64,000 nucleotides of DNA from Candidatus Avelusimicrobium aviculae (GTDB lineage Bacteria > Elusimicrobiota > Elusimicrobia > Elusimicrobiales > Elusimicrobiaceae), in assembly GCA_944324655.1 (NCBI GenBank), contig CALUXF010000003.1, forward strand, positions 41,028 through 105,027, read 5' to 3'. Under the pieces are notes generated by a model. It searched no databases and had not been told where the DNA came from. It saw only the letters and a program-made list of their open reading frames with translations. The position numbers and the translations under genes are program-made. This document shows positions 51,361 to 62,732 of this stretch, piece by piece. Positions within the stretch are counted from its first letter, which is position 1; each line of letters begins with the position of its first letter.

Positions 51361-54300
51361 TACTTCTCTCCTGTTTCTTTGCGTTTTTCTTCAAACTCTT
51401 CGGCTATTTGCCGGGCGGATATACCTGTACCCGCCGGGATCAAATGGCCTACAATTACGTTTTCTTTCAGGCCCTGCAATTCATCAACTTGGCCCGTGAT
51501 TGCGGCATCCGTCAGGACTTTTGTCGTCTCCTGGAAGCTTGCCGCGGATATAAAGGATTCGGACGCTAAAGACGCTTTGCTGATACCCAAAAGGATGGTT
51601 TCGGCATCGGCCATGCGTTTGCCGGCTGCTTTCATTTTCGCGTTTTCACGCAGCCAGCTGGCGCGGCTGATGATTTCCCCTTTCAGGAAATGCGTGTCTC
51701 CCGCGTCCAGAATTTTCACGTTCCCCAACATCTGACGGACAATAACCTCGATATGTCTGTCATTAATCGTAACGCCCTGCAGTCTGTACACTTCCTGGAT
51801 GGCGTTTAAAAGGAACTCTTGCGCTTCTTTATCACCTTTGACGCGCAATACGTCATGCGGGTCAATGGCGCCGTCGGTCAGGGCTTCGCCCACACCAACG
51901 TGGTCGCCTTCGTACACAACCAAGTGCTTCCCTTGCGGAATGCTGTATTGTTTGACCTGGTTGGTCTCTTCGTTGCGTACGACTACTTCAATCAAACCTT
52001 TGGGAGAGGTTTCCAAGCTTACGATGCCCTCAAACTCCGAAATAATAGCCGGGTTGCGGGGGCGGCGCGCTTCAAACAACTCCGCAATTCTGGGCAGACC
52101 GCCCGTGATGTCTTTGGTGCCGCCGGCTTCACGTCCGATCTTGGCTAAGACGTCTCCGGGTTCTACCTCTTCGCCGCTTTCCACCATTAAAATGGTGTCA
52201 ATAGGAAGCGGCAAGTTCATTTTGGAACCTTTTCCGTCAATGCTGATGCGCGGGTTCTTTTTACCCATGCGGCTGGCAATAATTTTGCGTTCAATGACAC
52301 CCGTCACTTTGTTGCGTTCTTCCTGCAGGGTGATACCTTCCACCACATCGGTCAGTTTAACCGTGCCTTTTACTTCGGCAAGCACAGGAATGGAGTGCGG
52401 GTCCCATTCGGCCAGCAAGGTTCCTTTTTCCACGGTGGCTTTATCCGCGGTATAAACGGAAGCCCCGTATTGAATCTTATATTCTTTTATTGTACCATTT
52501 CCGGCCTCTACAAAGATAGAGCCGTTTCTGGAAATACAAATTTTGTTGTCGTAGCGGTTGGTAATCAGTTTTACGTCTTTAAACGTTACTTTACCGGAAA
52601 TTTCCGCCACCGCCTGAGAGCGGGACAACACGCGCGACGCCGTACCACCGATGTGGAAGGTACGCAGCGTTAACTGGGTACCCGGTTCACCAATGGACTG
52701 GGCCGCAATGATACCCACAGAGTCGCCGGGGTTGCTCTTGCTGGCCGTGGCCAAAGACAAGCCATAGCAGCGGGCGCATACGCCGTAGGGCGCTTCACAG
52801 GTAAGCACGGAGCGGATGCGTACGGATTCCACACCGTATTTCTTTACCAGTTTGCTCTGTTCCAGGTTAATTAAATCGCCTTCTTTGATGATGGTCAAGT
52901 CTTTGCCGTCTTTGGTTTTGACTACCACATCTTCCAAGCTGGTGCGGCCCAAAATACGTTCTTCTATGGGTTCCACCATGTCTTCCCCGCTCATCAAGGA
53001 TTTGACTACAATCCCGTTATGGGTGCCGCAGTCTTCTTCCGTAATCACTACGTTATGGGCTACGTCTACCAAGCGGCGGGTTAAGTAACCGGCGTCGGCC
53101 GTTTTCAAAGCCGTATCGGACAAACCTTTACGACCGCCGTGCGTGGAAATAAAGTATTCCAACACGGACAAGCCTTCGCGGAAGTTGGCGGTAATCGGGT
53201 TTTCAATAATTTCACCCTGGCCGCCGGTAAGTTTCTTCTGCGGTTTAGCCATCAAGCCGCGCATACCGGCCAGCTGGCGCACCTGCTGGCGGGAACCGCG
53301 GGCGCCGGAATCCGCCATCATGTAGACGGAGTTAAAGCGCTGGCCGCTGTGTTCTTTGTTGGTAGGGTCATATTTGGAATCTTCAAACTTTTTCATTTCT
53401 TTGAAGAGTTCCGCCCCCACGTCATCGGTAACGCGGGTCCAAATATCAATAACTTTGTTATAACGTTCGCCTTCCGTAATGATACCCGCTTCCGCCTGGG
53501 CCTGAATTTGGGCCACTTGTTTTTTGGCGTCAGCGATGTATTTTTGTTTGGCGGCGGGGATGGTCATATCCGCAACGGAGATGGACAAGCCGGATTTAGT
53601 GGCATAGCTGTAACCCATCTTCATGATGTTATCCAAAAGACGCACGGCGGCGTAGCGGCCGTACTTTTTGCTCTTGTAGCATTCATCCACCAAAGAGGCC
53701 AATACTTTTTTATCAACGGTTTTGTTGATGTATTCCCAACCTTCCGGCATCACTTGGTTGAAAATAATGCGGCCTACGGAAGTAAAATCTTTCCATTTGG
53801 AAGCGTCGGCTTCTTCTTCGGGCTTTAAGCCGGGTTCAGGAATGGCGTTAATCCCGCGCACTTTAATTTTGGCGTGCAGGGAAAGTTTGCCGTATTCCAA
53901 AGCCACCAAGGCTTCTTCTTTGCTGCCGAAAATAGAGCCTTCCCCGATATCTCCGTCTTTAACGGTGGTAATAAAGTTAATACCTAGTACCATATCGTGG
54001 GACGGGGTAGCTATCGGCTTGCCGGAAGCGGGAGACAAAATATTGTTGGAAGCCAACATCAAAGAACGCGCTTCCATTTGCGCTTCCAAAGAAAGCGGCA
54101 CGTGAACGGCCATCTGGTCACCGTCAAAGTCAGCGTTGAAAGCGGCGCAGGTAAGCGGATGCAGCTGAATGGCTTTCCCTTCAATCAGTACCGGTTCAAA
54201 CGCCTGGATACCCAAGCGGTGCAAGGTGGGGGCGCGGTTTAAAAGAACCGGGTGGTTTTTGGTTACTTTTTCCAAAATATCCCAAATTTCCGGGCGTACA

Positions 54301-55523
54301 CGCTCCAACATTTTCTTGGCGGATTTGAGGGTAACCCCTTCCTTCTTCATCAGTTCGCCAATGATAAACGGTTTAAAAAGTTCCAGCGCCATCAGTTTGG
54401 GCAAACCGCACTGGTGGAGTTTCAAGTTCGGGCCTACCACGATAACGGAACGGCCGGAATAGTCCACACGCTTACCCAACAGGTTCTGGCGGAAACGCCC
54501 GTGTTTGCCTTTAATGCTGTCAGACAAAGATTTAAGCGGTCTGCCGCCGGGCCCAATGAAAAACTTGCCGCGGGCGCCGTTTTCAATCAAGGCGTCCACC
54601 GCTTCCTGCAGGAGGCGTTTTTCGTTGTAAATCATCACTTCCGGCGCACGCAAAGATTCAATGTGTTTCAAGCGGTTGTTGCGGTTAATGATGCGGCGGT
54701 ACAAGTCGTTTAAGTCAGACGCGGCAAAACGGCCGCCATCCAGCGGAACGAGCGGGCGCAAATCCGGCGGGATGACGGGCAATACGCTCATAATCATCCA
54801 TTCCGGGCGGTTGCCGCTTTCTTTAAACTCTTCCATCGTTTTAATGCGGCGGATGAGTTTGGTGCGTTCCAATTCGCTTTGCGTGTTTTTCAGCTGTTCG
54901 TGCAAAGCGGGAATTTCTTTATCAAAATCAATATCTTCAAGCAGCTTTTTAATGGCCGGGGCGCCGATGTCCACTTTCAAGCGGGCTCCGTGTTTTTTGC
55001 GGGCTTCGCGCACTTGAACATCGGAAAGCAAGGTGCCTTTTTTATAATCCGTACGGCCGGTTACGCTGTCCACGCAGTCTTCTATCACCACATAAGCGGC
55101 ATAATAGACCACGCGTTCCAAATCCGTGGTGCGCATATCCAAAATAATACCGATGCGGGACGGATTTTTGCGTAAAAACCACACGTGGGCCACCGGCACG
55201 GCCAGTTCAATATGGCCCATGCGTTCGCGGCGCACTTTGGACTCGGTAATTTCCACGCCGCAGCGGTCGCACTGAATGCCTTTGAATTTTACCCAACGGT
55301 ATTTGCCGCAGGCGCATTCATAGTCTTTGGTCGGCCCGAAAATGCGTTCGCAGAACAGACCGTCGCGCTCCGGTTTGAGCGTGCGGTAGTTGATGGTTTC
55401 CGGTTTTTTTACTTCCCCGTAAGACCAGGACAGAATCTGTTCCGGGCTGGCAATGCCCAACTTAATGGCATCAAAGTCAAAGAAATTTAATTCGCTAAGT
55501 TTTTTCACTTTTTTCGTTTGCAT
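51360..55523 (-). CDS. rpoC: RNA polymerase beta' subunit
   Basis: A 1387-residue beta' subunit. The N-terminal zinc ribbon is [20 protein letters not shown], and the active-site Mg loop is [13 protein letters not shown] at about residue 460. The second zinc site lies in the later region with [16 protein letters not shown] 55523 is preferred because GGAG lies 9 nt before it; an alternative TTG two codons earlier is too close to that site. Confidence 0.98.
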   Translation of the reverse strand: MQTKKVKKLSELNFFDFDAIKLGIASPEQILSWSYGEVKKPETINYRTLKPERDGLFCERIFGPTKDYECACGKYRWVKFKGIQCDRCGVEITESKVRRERMGHIELAVPVAHVWFLRKNPSRIGIILDMRTTDLERVVYYAAYVVIEDCVDSVTGRTDYKKGTLLSDVQVREARKKHGARLKVDIGAPAIKKLLEDIDFDKEIPALHEQLKNTQSELERTKLIRRIKTMEEFKESGNRPEWMIMSVLPVIPPDLRPLVPLDGGRFAASDLNDLYRRIINRNNRLKHIESLRAPEVMIYNEKRLLQEAVDALIENGARGKFFIGPGGRPLKSLSDSIKGKHGRFRQNLLGKRVDYSGRSVIVVGPNLKLHQCGLPKLMALELFKPFIIGELMKKEGVTLKSAKKMLERVRPEIWDILEKVTKNHPVLLNRAPTLHRLGIQAFEPVLIEGKAIQLHPLTCAAFNADFDGDQMAVHVPLSLEAQMEARSLMLASNNILSPASGKPIATPSHDMVLGINFITTVKDGDIGEGSIFGSKEEALVALEYGKLSLHAKIKVRGINAIPEPGLKPEEEADASKWKDFTSVGRIIFNQVMPEGWEYINKTVDKKVLASLVDECYKSKKYGRYAAVRLLDNIMKMGYSYATKSGLSISVADMTIPAAKQKYIADAKKQVAQIQAQAEAGIITEGERYNKVIDIWTRVTDDVGAELFKEMKKFEDSKYDPTNKEHSGQRFNSVYMMADSGARGSRQQVRQLAGMRGLMAKPQKKLTGGQGEIIENPITANFREGLSVLEYFISTHGGRKGLSDTALKTADAGYLTRRLVDVAHNVVITEEDCGTHNGIVVKSLMSGEDMVEPIEERILGRTSLEDVVVKTKDGKDLTIIKEGDLINLEQSKLVKKYGVESVRIRSVLTCEAPYGVCARCYGLSLATASKSNPGDSVGIIAAQSIGEPGTQLTLRTFHIGGTASRVLSRSQAVAEISGKVTFKDVKLITNRYDNKICISRNGSIFVEAGNGTIKEYKIQYGASVYTADKATVEKGTLLAEWDPHSIPVLAEVKGTVKLTDVVEGITLQEERNKVTGVIERKIIASRMGKKNPRISIDGKGSKMNLPLPIDTILMVESGEEVEPGDVLAKIGREAGGTKDITGGLPRIAELFEARRPRNPAIISEFEGIVSLETSPKGLIEVVVRNEETNQVKQYSIPQGKHLVVYEGDHVGVGEALTDGAIDPHDVLRVKGDKEAQEFLLNAIQEVYRLQGVTINDRHIEVIVRQMLGNVKILDAGDTHFLKGEIISRASWLRENAKMKAAGKRMADAETILLGISKASLASESFISAASFQETTKVLTDAAITGQVDELQGLKENVIVGHLIPAGTGISARQIAEEFEEKRKETGEK

Positions 55524-55541
55524 GTTCAAAAGCTCCGAACG

Positions 55542-58500
55542 CTATTTCGTAACGTCTTGCGCCTCTGCGGGGGCGTCTTGTTTAGCCTCTTCTACTTTAT
55601 CGGAGGCGCAAGGCGCGGCGGCCGCGCCTTCTTCGTCCACTTTTTTCAGCAAGTCTACACTTAAGCCCAAAGCCTGCAATTCTTTAATTAATACTTTAAA
55701 AGATTCAGGCACGCCGGGCTGGGCGGGTGCTTCCCCTTTGACGATGGATTCATACATCTTGGTGCGGCCCACAAAATCGTCAGACTTGACGGTCAAAAAC
55801 TCCTGCAGCGTGTAGGTGGCGCCGTAACCTTCAATAGCCCACACTTCCATTTCACCGAAACGCTGACCGCCAAACTGCGCTTTACCGCCTAACGGCTGGC
55901 GCGTAATTAAGCTGTAAGGACCGGTGGAACGGGCGTGTACTTTGTCTTCCACCAAGTGAATCAGTTTGAGCATATACATGTAACCAATGGTTACTTTTTC
56001 TTCAAACGGTTCACCAGTGCGGCCGTCGTACAAGGTGATGCGGCAGTAATCATCCGGCAGGTATTTGGCGGCGTATTCTTCACGCGCTTTGCCGGTAAGG
56101 CCTTTGTCGTCCAGAATTTTTTCTTTGGCTTTTTTGATTTGTTCCACCACTTCCGCTTCGCTGGGGCCATCAAACACCGGGGTGGCGGCATTGTAATGCA
56201 AGTGATGCGCCGCCCAACCCAGCATGGTTTCTAACAGCTGGCCCACGTTCATACGGGAAGGAATACCCAACGGGGAAAGCACCACGTCTAACGGAGTGCC
56301 GTCCGGCAGGAAGGGCATGTCCTCTTCCGGCAAGATACGCGCCACAATCCCTTTGTTACCGTGGCGGCCGGACATTTTGTCCCCTACGTGCAGTTTGCGT
56401 TTGGAAGCGATGAACACTTTAACGGATTTATTTACCGTTACGCCAAGTTCGTCGCCTTGTTTGGAAAATTCAATTTCGCGCGCGTAATGTTCTTCAGCTT
56501 TCTTCTCCATCAATTTATACAAGGCGGTTAAACGGGCTTCTTCTTTCTTTAAGTCAGCCTCTTTTTTGATGGTTTCTTTGGCGTTGGCCAAAGCGCGCTT
56601 GCGCTGTTCTTTTAAGAGTTCCAACGTAGAATTCTTTTCATCTTCCAGCGCTTTCAAGCGGGCTTTTTCTTCCGCTTTGGTCAGCTTTTCTTTGCGCACA
56701 AATACGCGGGTGCCCACTACTTTGCCGCTGGTGCCCGGAGGCACGCGCAAGGAAGCGTCCACCACATCGTCCGCTTTTTTGCCGAAGATGACTTTCAACA
56801 GTCTTTCTTCCGGCGTAAGCTGCTGTTCCCCTTTCGGGGTTACTTTACCCACTAAAATATCACCGGGTTCCACCACCGTGGCCGGCAGCACAATGCCGTC
56901 ATTGTCCAGGTGGGAGAGCGCTTCCGCGCCGATGTTGGGGATGTCGCGGGTAATTTCTTCCGCCCCTAATTTGGTGTTGCGGGCATCCACCGTAAATTCA
57001 TGCAGGTGGATGGAAGTAAATAAATCATCTTTTACCAAACGGCTGGAAACCAAGATGGCGTCTTCGTAGTTATACCCTTCCCAGCACATAAAGCCCACTA
57101 ACAGGTTGCGGCCTAAAGCCAGGTAACCGTTGTCCATGGCCGGGCCGTCACCCAATACTTGTCCGGCGGCTACTTTGTCACCGGTGCGCACAATGGGGTG
57201 CTGGTTGATGCAGGTGTCTTGGTTGGAGCGTTTGTATTTCAACAATTCATACACGTCGTTGGAACCGTCTTTGGTTTGCACGATGATTTTGGAAGCATCG
57301 GCAAATTGCACCACGCCGGCGCGTTTGGCTACCACAGCGGTACCAGAGTCGCGCGCCACTTCGTGTTCAATGCCGGTACCCACGTAAGGGGCTTCCGTAA
57401 TGAGCAGGGGCACGCCCTGGCGTTGCATGTTACAACCCATGAGCGCGCGGTTGGCGTCGTCGTGTTCCAAGAACGGAATTAACGCGGCCGATACGCTGAT
57501 AACCTGCAAGGGGGACACGTCCATATAGTCCACCTCTTTGGGGGTAACGAGCGGATAGTCCGAGCGGACACGGCCCTGTACACGTTCCGCCGTGATTTTG
57601 CCGTTCTTATCCATAGGCGTATTGGCCTGGGCTACAAATTTATCGTCTTCTTCATCGGCGGTTAAGGTTTCAATTTGGTCTGTTACTTTGCCGTTTTCCA
57701 CTTTGCGGTACGGGGTTTCAATCAAACCGAATTTATTGACTTTGGAATAGCACGCCAAAGAAGTGATCAAACCGATGTTCGGGCCTTCCGGGGTTTCAAT
57801 GGGGCACACGCGGCCATAGTGCGTATAGTGCACGTCGCGCACTTCAAAGCCGGCGCGCTTTCTGTTTAAACCGCCGGGACCCAAAGCGGAAAGTCTGCGT
57901 TTGTGGGTCAATTCGCCCAAAGGGTTAATTTGATCCATAAACTGGGACAGCTGGGACGTACCAAAGAATTTGCGGATAATGGCCTGTACCGGCTGAGCGT
58001 TTACCAACGCGCGGGGCGTAAAGGAAGTCAGCTCGCGGTTCATGCGGTCCCGCGCGGTTTTGGCCATTTGGGAAAGGCCTACTCGGATTTGGTTTTCCAA
58101 CAATTCCCCAATCCCGCGGATGCGGCGGTTGCCCAAGTGGTCAATATCGTCCACTTTAAAGGTCATGCCGTCCCCATACATCTTTTGGGCATCTTCACCG
58201 GCGTTTAGGGCCAACAGATATTTCACGGTTACGATAATGTCTTCCGGCGCCAACGTGCGGCGTTTTTCAGACGGCATGGTGAATTTTTTAAATTTATATT
58301 TGCTGATTAAGTCAAACATTTTGTGGAACTTTTTGTTAATTTTATAACGTCCCACAAAGCTCAGGTCATAGCGGCGGATGTTGTCAAAAATCAAGTTGTT
58401 AAGGAACGTTTCCGCCTGCTCTTTTACCACGAAGTCCTGCCCTCTCATCTTTTTGTAAATTTCAGCTTGGGCTTCGGCCGCGGTGCGGATGGAGTCCTTG

Positions 58501-59408
58501 CGGTGTTCCAAGGTGGCTAAGATACCGGGGTCGTCCTGGCGGGGTTTGCCGGAAATGACTTTAATGGTTTTTACTTTCTTTTCAATTAAGGTTTTAAACA
58601 GTTTGTCGTCAATAGGAAGGGTGGCCTTGTCATCCAAGTTCCACAACACTTCGCCGGTGGCCGGGTCGTAAATATCATCCGCGGCGTAACGGCCGATGAC
58701 GTTCTCAATAGCGCTGGGTTTGACTTCCACATCTTCGCAGTTATAGAAAGTTTGGATAATCTGTGCGTTGGTTTCCAAACCGCAGGCGCGAAGGAACGTG
58801 GAGGCTAACACTTTTTTCTTGCGGTCAATGCGGACCCACAAAGCGTTCATCAAGTCAAAGGAAAACTCAATCCAGGCGCCGCGGTACGGAATAATGCGCG
58901 CCACATACAAGCGTTTACCAAAGGTGGACTGTTTTTTCTCTTCGTCTTCTTCAAAAATAATACCCGGGGAGCGGTGCATCTGGCTTACCACCACGCGTTC
59001 CGCGCCGTTGTATACAAAGCAGCCCGCGTCCGTCATTAAAGGCACGTCGCACAATACGACGTCCTGGTCGGACGCTTCTTTCATTTTTCCGTTTTTCTGT
59101 TTTACGTACAAGCGCAGCAACGCTTTAAGCGGAGCGGAATAAGTACTGTCACGCACGGCGGCTTCCGTCGGCGTGGCATAACGCGGGGTGCCAAATTCGT
59201 ATTTTAAAAATTCAAGTCTCATGCTCCCGTCGGGGGCTTCAATAGGGAAAACGTCTTCAAACGCGGCCTGCAGGCCTTTTAACTCTCTCTTGGAGGGAGA
59301 GACGTCTAACTGCAAAAAGTCTTTAAAAGACTGTTTTTGCATGTCTAATAAATCGGGTAAAGGGAGCTTGGTAGAGATTTTGCCGAAATTTGTTTGCTTT
59401 TCAATCAT
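55542..59408 (-). CDS. rpoB: RNA polymerase beta subunit
   Basis: A 1288-residue beta subunit. The rifampicin region reads [20 protein letters not shown] and [20 protein letters not shown] with the usual susceptible-type residues; later [20 protein letters not shown] and the C-terminal clamp [23 protein letters not shown] 59408 matches family starts ([10 protein letters not shown]); the frame extends upstream to 59498 but without conserved sequence. Confidence 0.98.
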   Translation of the reverse strand: MIEKQTNFGKISTKLPLPDLLDMQKQSFKDFLQLDVSPSKRELKGLQAAFEDVFPIEAPDGSMRLEFLKYEFGTPRYATPTEAAVRDSTYSAPLKALLRLYVKQKNGKMKEASDQDVVLCDVPLMTDAGCFVYNGAERVVVSQMHRSPGIIFEEDEEKKQSTFGKRLYVARIIPYRGAWIEFSFDLMNALWVRIDRKKKVLASTFLRACGLETNAQIIQTFYNCEDVEVKPSAIENVIGRYAADDIYDPATGEVLWNLDDKATLPIDDKLFKTLIEKKVKTIKVISGKPRQDDPGILATLEHRKDSIRTAAEAQAEIYKKMRGQDFVVKEQAETFLNNLIFDNIRRYDLSFVGRYKINKKFHKMFDLISKYKFKKFTMPSEKRRTLAPEDIIVTVKYLLALNAGEDAQKMYGDGMTFKVDDIDHLGNRRIRGIGELLENQIRVGLSQMAKTARDRMNRELTSFTPRALVNAQPVQAIIRKFFGTSQLSQFMDQINPLGELTHKRRLSALGPGGLNRKRAGFEVRDVHYTHYGRVCPIETPEGPNIGLITSLACYSKVNKFGLIETPYRKVENGKVTDQIETLTADEEDDKFVAQANTPMDKNGKITAERVQGRVRSDYPLVTPKEVDYMDVSPLQVISVSAALIPFLEHDDANRALMGCNMQRQGVPLLITEAPYVGTGIEHEVARDSGTAVVAKRAGVVQFADASKIIVQTKDGSNDVYELLKYKRSNQDTCINQHPIVRTGDKVAAGQVLGDGPAMDNGYLALGRNLLVGFMCWEGYNYEDAILVSSRLVKDDLFTSIHLHEFTVDARNTKLGAEEITRDIPNIGAEALSHLDNDGIVLPATVVEPGDILVGKVTPKGEQQLTPEERLLKVIFGKKADDVVDASLRVPPGTSGKVVGTRVFVRKEKLTKAEEKARLKALEDEKNSTLELLKEQRKRALANAKETIKKEADLKKEEARLTALYKLMEKKAEEHYAREIEFSKQGDELGVTVNKSVKVFIASKRKLHVGDKMSGRHGNKGIVARILPEEDMPFLPDGTPLDVVLSPLGIPSRMNVGQLLETMLGWAAHHLHYNAATPVFDGPSEAEVVEQIKKAKEKILDDKGLTGKAREEYAAKYLPDDYCRITLYDGRTGEPFEEKVTIGYMYMLKLIHLVEDKVHARSTGPYSLITRQPLGGKAQFGGQRFGEMEVWAIEGYGATYTLQEFLTVKSDDFVGRTKMYESIVKGEAPAQPGVPESFKVLIKELQALGLSVDLLKKVDEEGAAAAPCASDKVEEAKQDAPAEAQDVTK

Positions 59409-59515
59409 TTTGCCAATATCCTGCTGCTTTTTGGAAGTCAGCCCGTTTGCCGTTTTCCACGCACAAGGAAAACCAAACCGACTACTTAAATACCCCATAC
59501 GCCCTGGGGGTACGC

Positions 59516-59551
59516 AAGCCCCAGCCCCGTTTTTACACGGGGCAAGGGCTT
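59516..59551 (-). other. Nested hairpin between rplL and rpoB
   Basis: On the minus strand AAGCCC-TT-GCCCCGT-GTAAAA-ACGGGGC-TG-GGGCTT, two stacked stems with a 2x2 internal loop. There is no T tract. It probably marks mRNA processing or partial attenuation between the highly expressed rplL and rpoBC, as seen with RNase III sites in E. coli (analogy). Confidence 0.55.
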
Positions 59552-59570
59552 AAATAATACCGTTGTTGAA

Positions 59571-59957
59571 CTATTTGAGTTCTACGGTGCCGCCGGCTTC
59601 GGTGATTTTCTTTTTCAGTTCTTCAGCTTCAGCTTTGGCAACGTTTTCTTTTACGGCTTTCGGGGCGCCTTCAACCAAGTCTTTGGCTTCTTTCAAGCCC
59701 AAGCCGGTGATTTCGCGCACCACTTTGATTACGCCAATTTTCTTGGCGGCGTCAACAGCGGTCAACACAACGTTGAATTCGTCTTTTTCTTCAGCGGCAG
59801 CGGCACCGGCAGCAGCAGGAGCAGCGGCAACGGCCACAGCGGGAGCGGCGGCCTTTACGCCGAATTTTTCTTCAATAGCTTTCACGAGTTCGGAAAGTTC
59901 CAGAACGGTGAGTTCAGCAATAGCGTTTACTAATTCTTCTTTGGTCAATTTAGCCAT
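59571..59957 (-). CDS. rplL: 50S ribosomal protein L7/L12
   Basis: A 128-residue stalk protein: N-terminal dimerisation helix ([20 protein letters not shown]), an Ala/Gly-rich hinge, and the C-terminal factor-binding domain with [20 protein letters not shown]. Ends with GGTVELK as usual. AAGGA precedes the start. Confidence 0.98.
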   Translation of the reverse strand: MAKLTKEELVNAIAELTVLELSELVKAIEEKFGVKAAAPAVAVAAAPAAAGAAAAEEKDEFNVVLTAVDAAKKIGVIKVVREITGLGLKEAKDLVEGAPKAVKENVAKAEAEELKKKITEAGGTVELK

Positions 59958-59995
59958 TTTATTTTTTTCCTTATTTCTTAGAGTAGCTGCCTTCT

Positions 59996-60094
59996 GCGTG
60001 GGCCGTGCCCACGCCCGTGCATTTATCCTTTCGGGCTACTACCGCACTTTGGCGGGTTTAGATTTGGTTTACACAGCCGGGCTTAGCAAGCCCG
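59996..60094 (-). other. Hairpin-rich spacer between rplJ and rplL
   Basis: The 257-nt gap holds two perfect triloop hairpins: GCGTGGGC-CGT-GCCCACGC at 59996-60014 and CGGGCTT-AGC-AAGCCCG at 60078-60094. No T runs follow. No convincing gene is present; short frames here share no recognisable family. The spacer is much longer than the usual rplJ-rplL gap. Confidence 0.5.
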
Positions 60095-60214
60095 CCGGTT
60101 CTTTGGGCTTAGGCAACATACGCCGGATAAACGCCGCCGTATTTATACCTAAACAAGCCCAAAAAACCATAACCGCCCGGTTGAAGTTGCCCCCAACCCG
60201 GCAGGCTGCACGCC

Positions 60215-60742
60215 TTATTTGCCGTTTTGTTTGTCTTCCACGGCTTTGATGACGTAAGCCAAATCCCGTAACGGAGCTTGCAGGACTTGAGCGGACTGCG
60301 CAACCGCGCTGTAAAGCGCGCCGGCCAGCTTGGAGAGGTTTTCTTCTTTGGTACCAATGGTAGCCAATTGTTTTACCTGGTCTTCGCTGTACCAAACGCC
60401 GTCCGAATAACAAGCTCTGAGCTTCAAAGCCGCAAATTTCTTTTGGAAATCCACCAGCGCTTTGGCCACGGCGGCGATATCACCGCCTACGGCAATAGCC
60501 GTGGGCCCTTGGAAGAGCTTGGCGTCCGCGCCTTCAATTTTAGCCTGGCTGATGGCGTGTTCCACGATGGAGTTGCGTTCCACACGGAATTTAGCTCCCG
60601 TGGGGCGCAGCTGCGCGCGCAGTTCAGCCATATCCACGAACTTCAAGCCTTGATAGGCCGTGAAGAACAAGGTGCCGGCTTCTTGAATTTCCTGAGATAA
60701 GTCTTGCGACTTTTGTTTCTTTTGGTCTTTGGTCAGGTTCAT
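60215..60742 (-). CDS. rplJ: 50S ribosomal protein L10
   Basis: A 175-residue L10: LSQEIQEAGTLFFTAYQGLK, RPTGAKFRVERNSIVEHAIS and GPTAIAVGGDIAAVAKALVD, followed by the C-terminal helix that binds L12 dimers. In many bacteria L10 (with L12) represses its own operon by binding the leader. rplK and rplA are not upstream; the operon starts here. Confidence 0.96.
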   Translation of the reverse strand: MNLTKDQKKQKSQDLSQEIQEAGTLFFTAYQGLKFVDMAELRAQLRPTGAKFRVERNSIVEHAISQAKIEGADAKLFQGPTAIAVGGDIAAVAKALVDFQKKFAALKLRACYSDGVWYSEDQVKQLATIGTKEENLSKLAGALYSAVAQSAQVLQAPLRDLAYVIKAVEDKQNGK

Positions 60743-60762
60743 TTTTTTGCCTGTATTACTGC

Positions 60763-60855
60763 AAAACGCCTGCGCGTTTTTCCCTATTTTTAGACAGAGA
60801 AAACGACAGCCAAGGACACCCCTTCCCTACGGTTTCTCGTCGGAGGATGTCTTGG
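60763..60855 (-). promoter_or_regulatory. Candidate L10 leader RNA
   Basis: The rplJ leader folds into CCAAG-ACATCC / GGGTGT-C-CTTGG (60810-60855). A competing pair, GAGAAAC with GTTTTCTC (about 60797-60804 with 60832-60839), is available, and a tight AAAACGC-GCAG-GCGTTTT hairpin sits just before the gene at 60763-60780. Location and alternative pairing fit an autoregulatory ribosomal leader; a covariance-model match was not tested. Confidence 0.5.
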
Positions 60856-60890
60856 TATGCGTTTTGGTAAATCGGTTTGTTGCTTCTATT

Positions 60891-60919
60891 ATTTTATCAA
60901 TAAAAGCCGCCTATTGCAA
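60891..60919 (-). promoter_or_regulatory. Promoter of the rplJ-rpoBC-fusA operon
   Basis: TTGCAA (60914-60919) and TAAAAT (60891-60896) on the minus strand with exactly 17 nt between them. Transcription would start near 60884, giving a leader of about 140 nt. A TATAAT further upstream near 60960 may be a second promoter. Confidence 0.65.
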
Positions 60920-60983
60920 CCATTTTTGCAAACGTTTTATCCGCGGCTCTTAAAAATATTATACAAAATTTTTGCGTATTTGT

Positions 60984-62681
60984 TTATTTTTTAAGCACAA
61001 ATTTGCGCACGCGCGGGGAAGCCCCCGGTTTGCGTTTATACCAGCGTTTGCCGGCGGGGCGGGTCATATTTTCCACCGGTTCACCGCTTAAATCCAACCC
61101 CGGATAAAAATTATACATGAGGCGGCGGAACTTCCCTTCGTACACGCGGCTTTCATTTGCGTCCCGTTTTAAAGAGGAAACAGTAAATTCTTTCTTAAAA
61201 TCCGGCTCCGGCCCGTCCGTGCCAAAACGGGTGGAAAAAGCAAGCATGCGGTCACTGCGCAGAAAAGTCTGTGGCTGGAGCGGGACATATTCCGCCAGTC
61301 CGTGCGGGCCGGTGGAATCCAGCTCCACCCGCAAACCGGCGTAGCGTTTTTCCCGGTCGGTCTTTACCACGATCCATTCCCCTTCCTCAAACCCTTTGGG
61401 ACGGAGCACGGTGGTGTTTAAATTTAAGTCCGGCTCATCATACGTTTCTTCGCGCGAATCGTCCCACGTGGCAAAACTGATTTTGCGGGCAAACACCGTT
61501 TCTTTTCCGTCCAGCAGTTCCTCGGTTTCGGAAATCAGGGCGCCTTTATCCAAAAAGTCAATTTCCCATAATTTGCGGTAATTGCCGGCCTTGCGCTCGG
61601 CCGATAAATAGCGTGGCGTTTCTATAATATCCGTATTGTGCAAGAACTCCCCGTTCAGCCAAGACTGCACCCGCGTGTATTTGGGGTAATACGTCCAGCG
61701 GTATTCTTCTTGCCCGCGGCGAGCATAAACCAAGCGGCCTTGGTCATCCTTGCGGGTGGAATCATAAGTTTCCCAATCCGTGGGATTATAGCCTTTTGTT
61801 AAAACCGCCGGATTTAAACCCTGCTTGTGGGCCGCAATTTGACGCCATACATCATACGCTTCCCGAGAGGGCAGACCTCTTTCCCCTTCCCGGCTCCAGC
61901 CGCCTTGTTCCTGGCAGTTAACATACCTCTTTAAACTGCCGCGGCAAAAACTCTTCCACCCTTCCGCTCCGCCGCGGCGCGGGCGCACACCGGCTATACA
62001 ATCCAACCCTAAAATAAAATCATCCAAATCCGAGCAGGAAAAATCCTTTCCTCCGTTTACCACATATTCAGCCTGCGCCGCGGAACCTTCCTGCTTAGGC
62101 ATGGCCAGCGCCACGCCCATATCCTGCCACAATAAATGAATATCCGGGGAGGCCCCGTTTAACGCAATAACGGCCGGGCGCTGGGCGGAACCCGCCAGCA
62201 AATACCCCACTATCTTTTTACCCCCCGCATGGGCGGACACATACTCGGGCGGGAGCAAAATAACCCGGATATCCTCCCGCGCGTTGGCATAGGCGTATCC
62301 CTGCGCGCCGGAGCCTTTATCCAACATGCGCCCAAACTGTTTGGCAATAGGCTGGTTATAAGAGCAATTTTGCTGATTGACAATCACCGGGCGGGTAAGC
62401 ACTTCCTGCAAGTCTTTAAATTCCGCCGCCCGGCCGGAAGACTCAATACGGGTATACATGGAACGCAGCCAGCGGGAAACCGCCTCCCCCAGTTGGGCGG
62501 GTTCAAAAGCATATTGGCTTAGGTCCCCGTCCACACAAATGGAAACGGGCTGGCGCGCCACAATGCGCTGCAGCATAGACATGGGGGAAGCCGGTTTGTC
62601 TATCCCCCAAGGGGACGCCGCGGCTACACCACACAAAATAAGTCCGGCTAAACCAAATAGAACTTTCTTATATGCGTTCAT
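60984..62681 (-). CDS. Large secreted protein of unknown function
   Basis: A 565-residue protein with a signal peptide (MNAYKKVLFGLAGLILCGVAAAS). No family is recognised. The mature part is soluble and rich in charged and aromatic residues. A region near residues 195-270 has several cysteines (FSCSDLDDFILGLDC, later FCRGS and VNCQEQ), and the C-terminal third is beta-strand-like and ends in a basic stretch RVRKFVLKK. ATG 62681 places the signal peptide correctly, with a weak AGG upstream. The gene is separate from the rplJ operon downstream. Confidence 0.65.
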   Translation of the reverse strand: MNAYKKVLFGLAGLILCGVAAASPWGIDKPASPMSMLQRIVARQPVSICVDGDLSQYAFEPAQLGEAVSRWLRSMYTRIESSGRAAEFKDLQEVLTRPVIVNQQNCSYNQPIAKQFGRMLDKGSGAQGYAYANAREDIRVILLPPEYVSAHAGGKKIVGYLLAGSAQRPAVIALNGASPDIHLLWQDMGVALAMPKQEGSAAQAEYVVNGGKDFSCSDLDDFILGLDCIAGVRPRRGGAEGWKSFCRGSLKRYVNCQEQGGWSREGERGLPSREAYDVWRQIAAHKQGLNPAVLTKGYNPTDWETYDSTRKDDQGRLVYARRGQEEYRWTYYPKYTRVQSWLNGEFLHNTDIIETPRYLSAERKAGNYRKLWEIDFLDKGALISETEELLDGKETVFARKISFATWDDSREETYDEPDLNLNTTVLRPKGFEEGEWIVVKTDREKRYAGLRVELDSTGPHGLAEYVPLQPQTFLRSDRMLAFSTRFGTDGPEPDFKKEFTVSSLKRDANESRVYEGKFRRLMYNFYPGLDLSGEPVENMTRPAGKRWYKRKPGASPRVRKFVLKK

Positions 62682-62732
62682 ACAATACCTATTTATATTA
62701 TACGATATCCCTCTTATCCCTAACAGCATGCC

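Noticed and set aside
60109..60357. Minus-strand frame between rplJ and rplL containing PGWGQLQPGGYG
   Set aside because: The PGWGQ motif recalls small membrane proteins, but the frame overlaps the conserved end of rplJ, has no start signal and no membrane segments.
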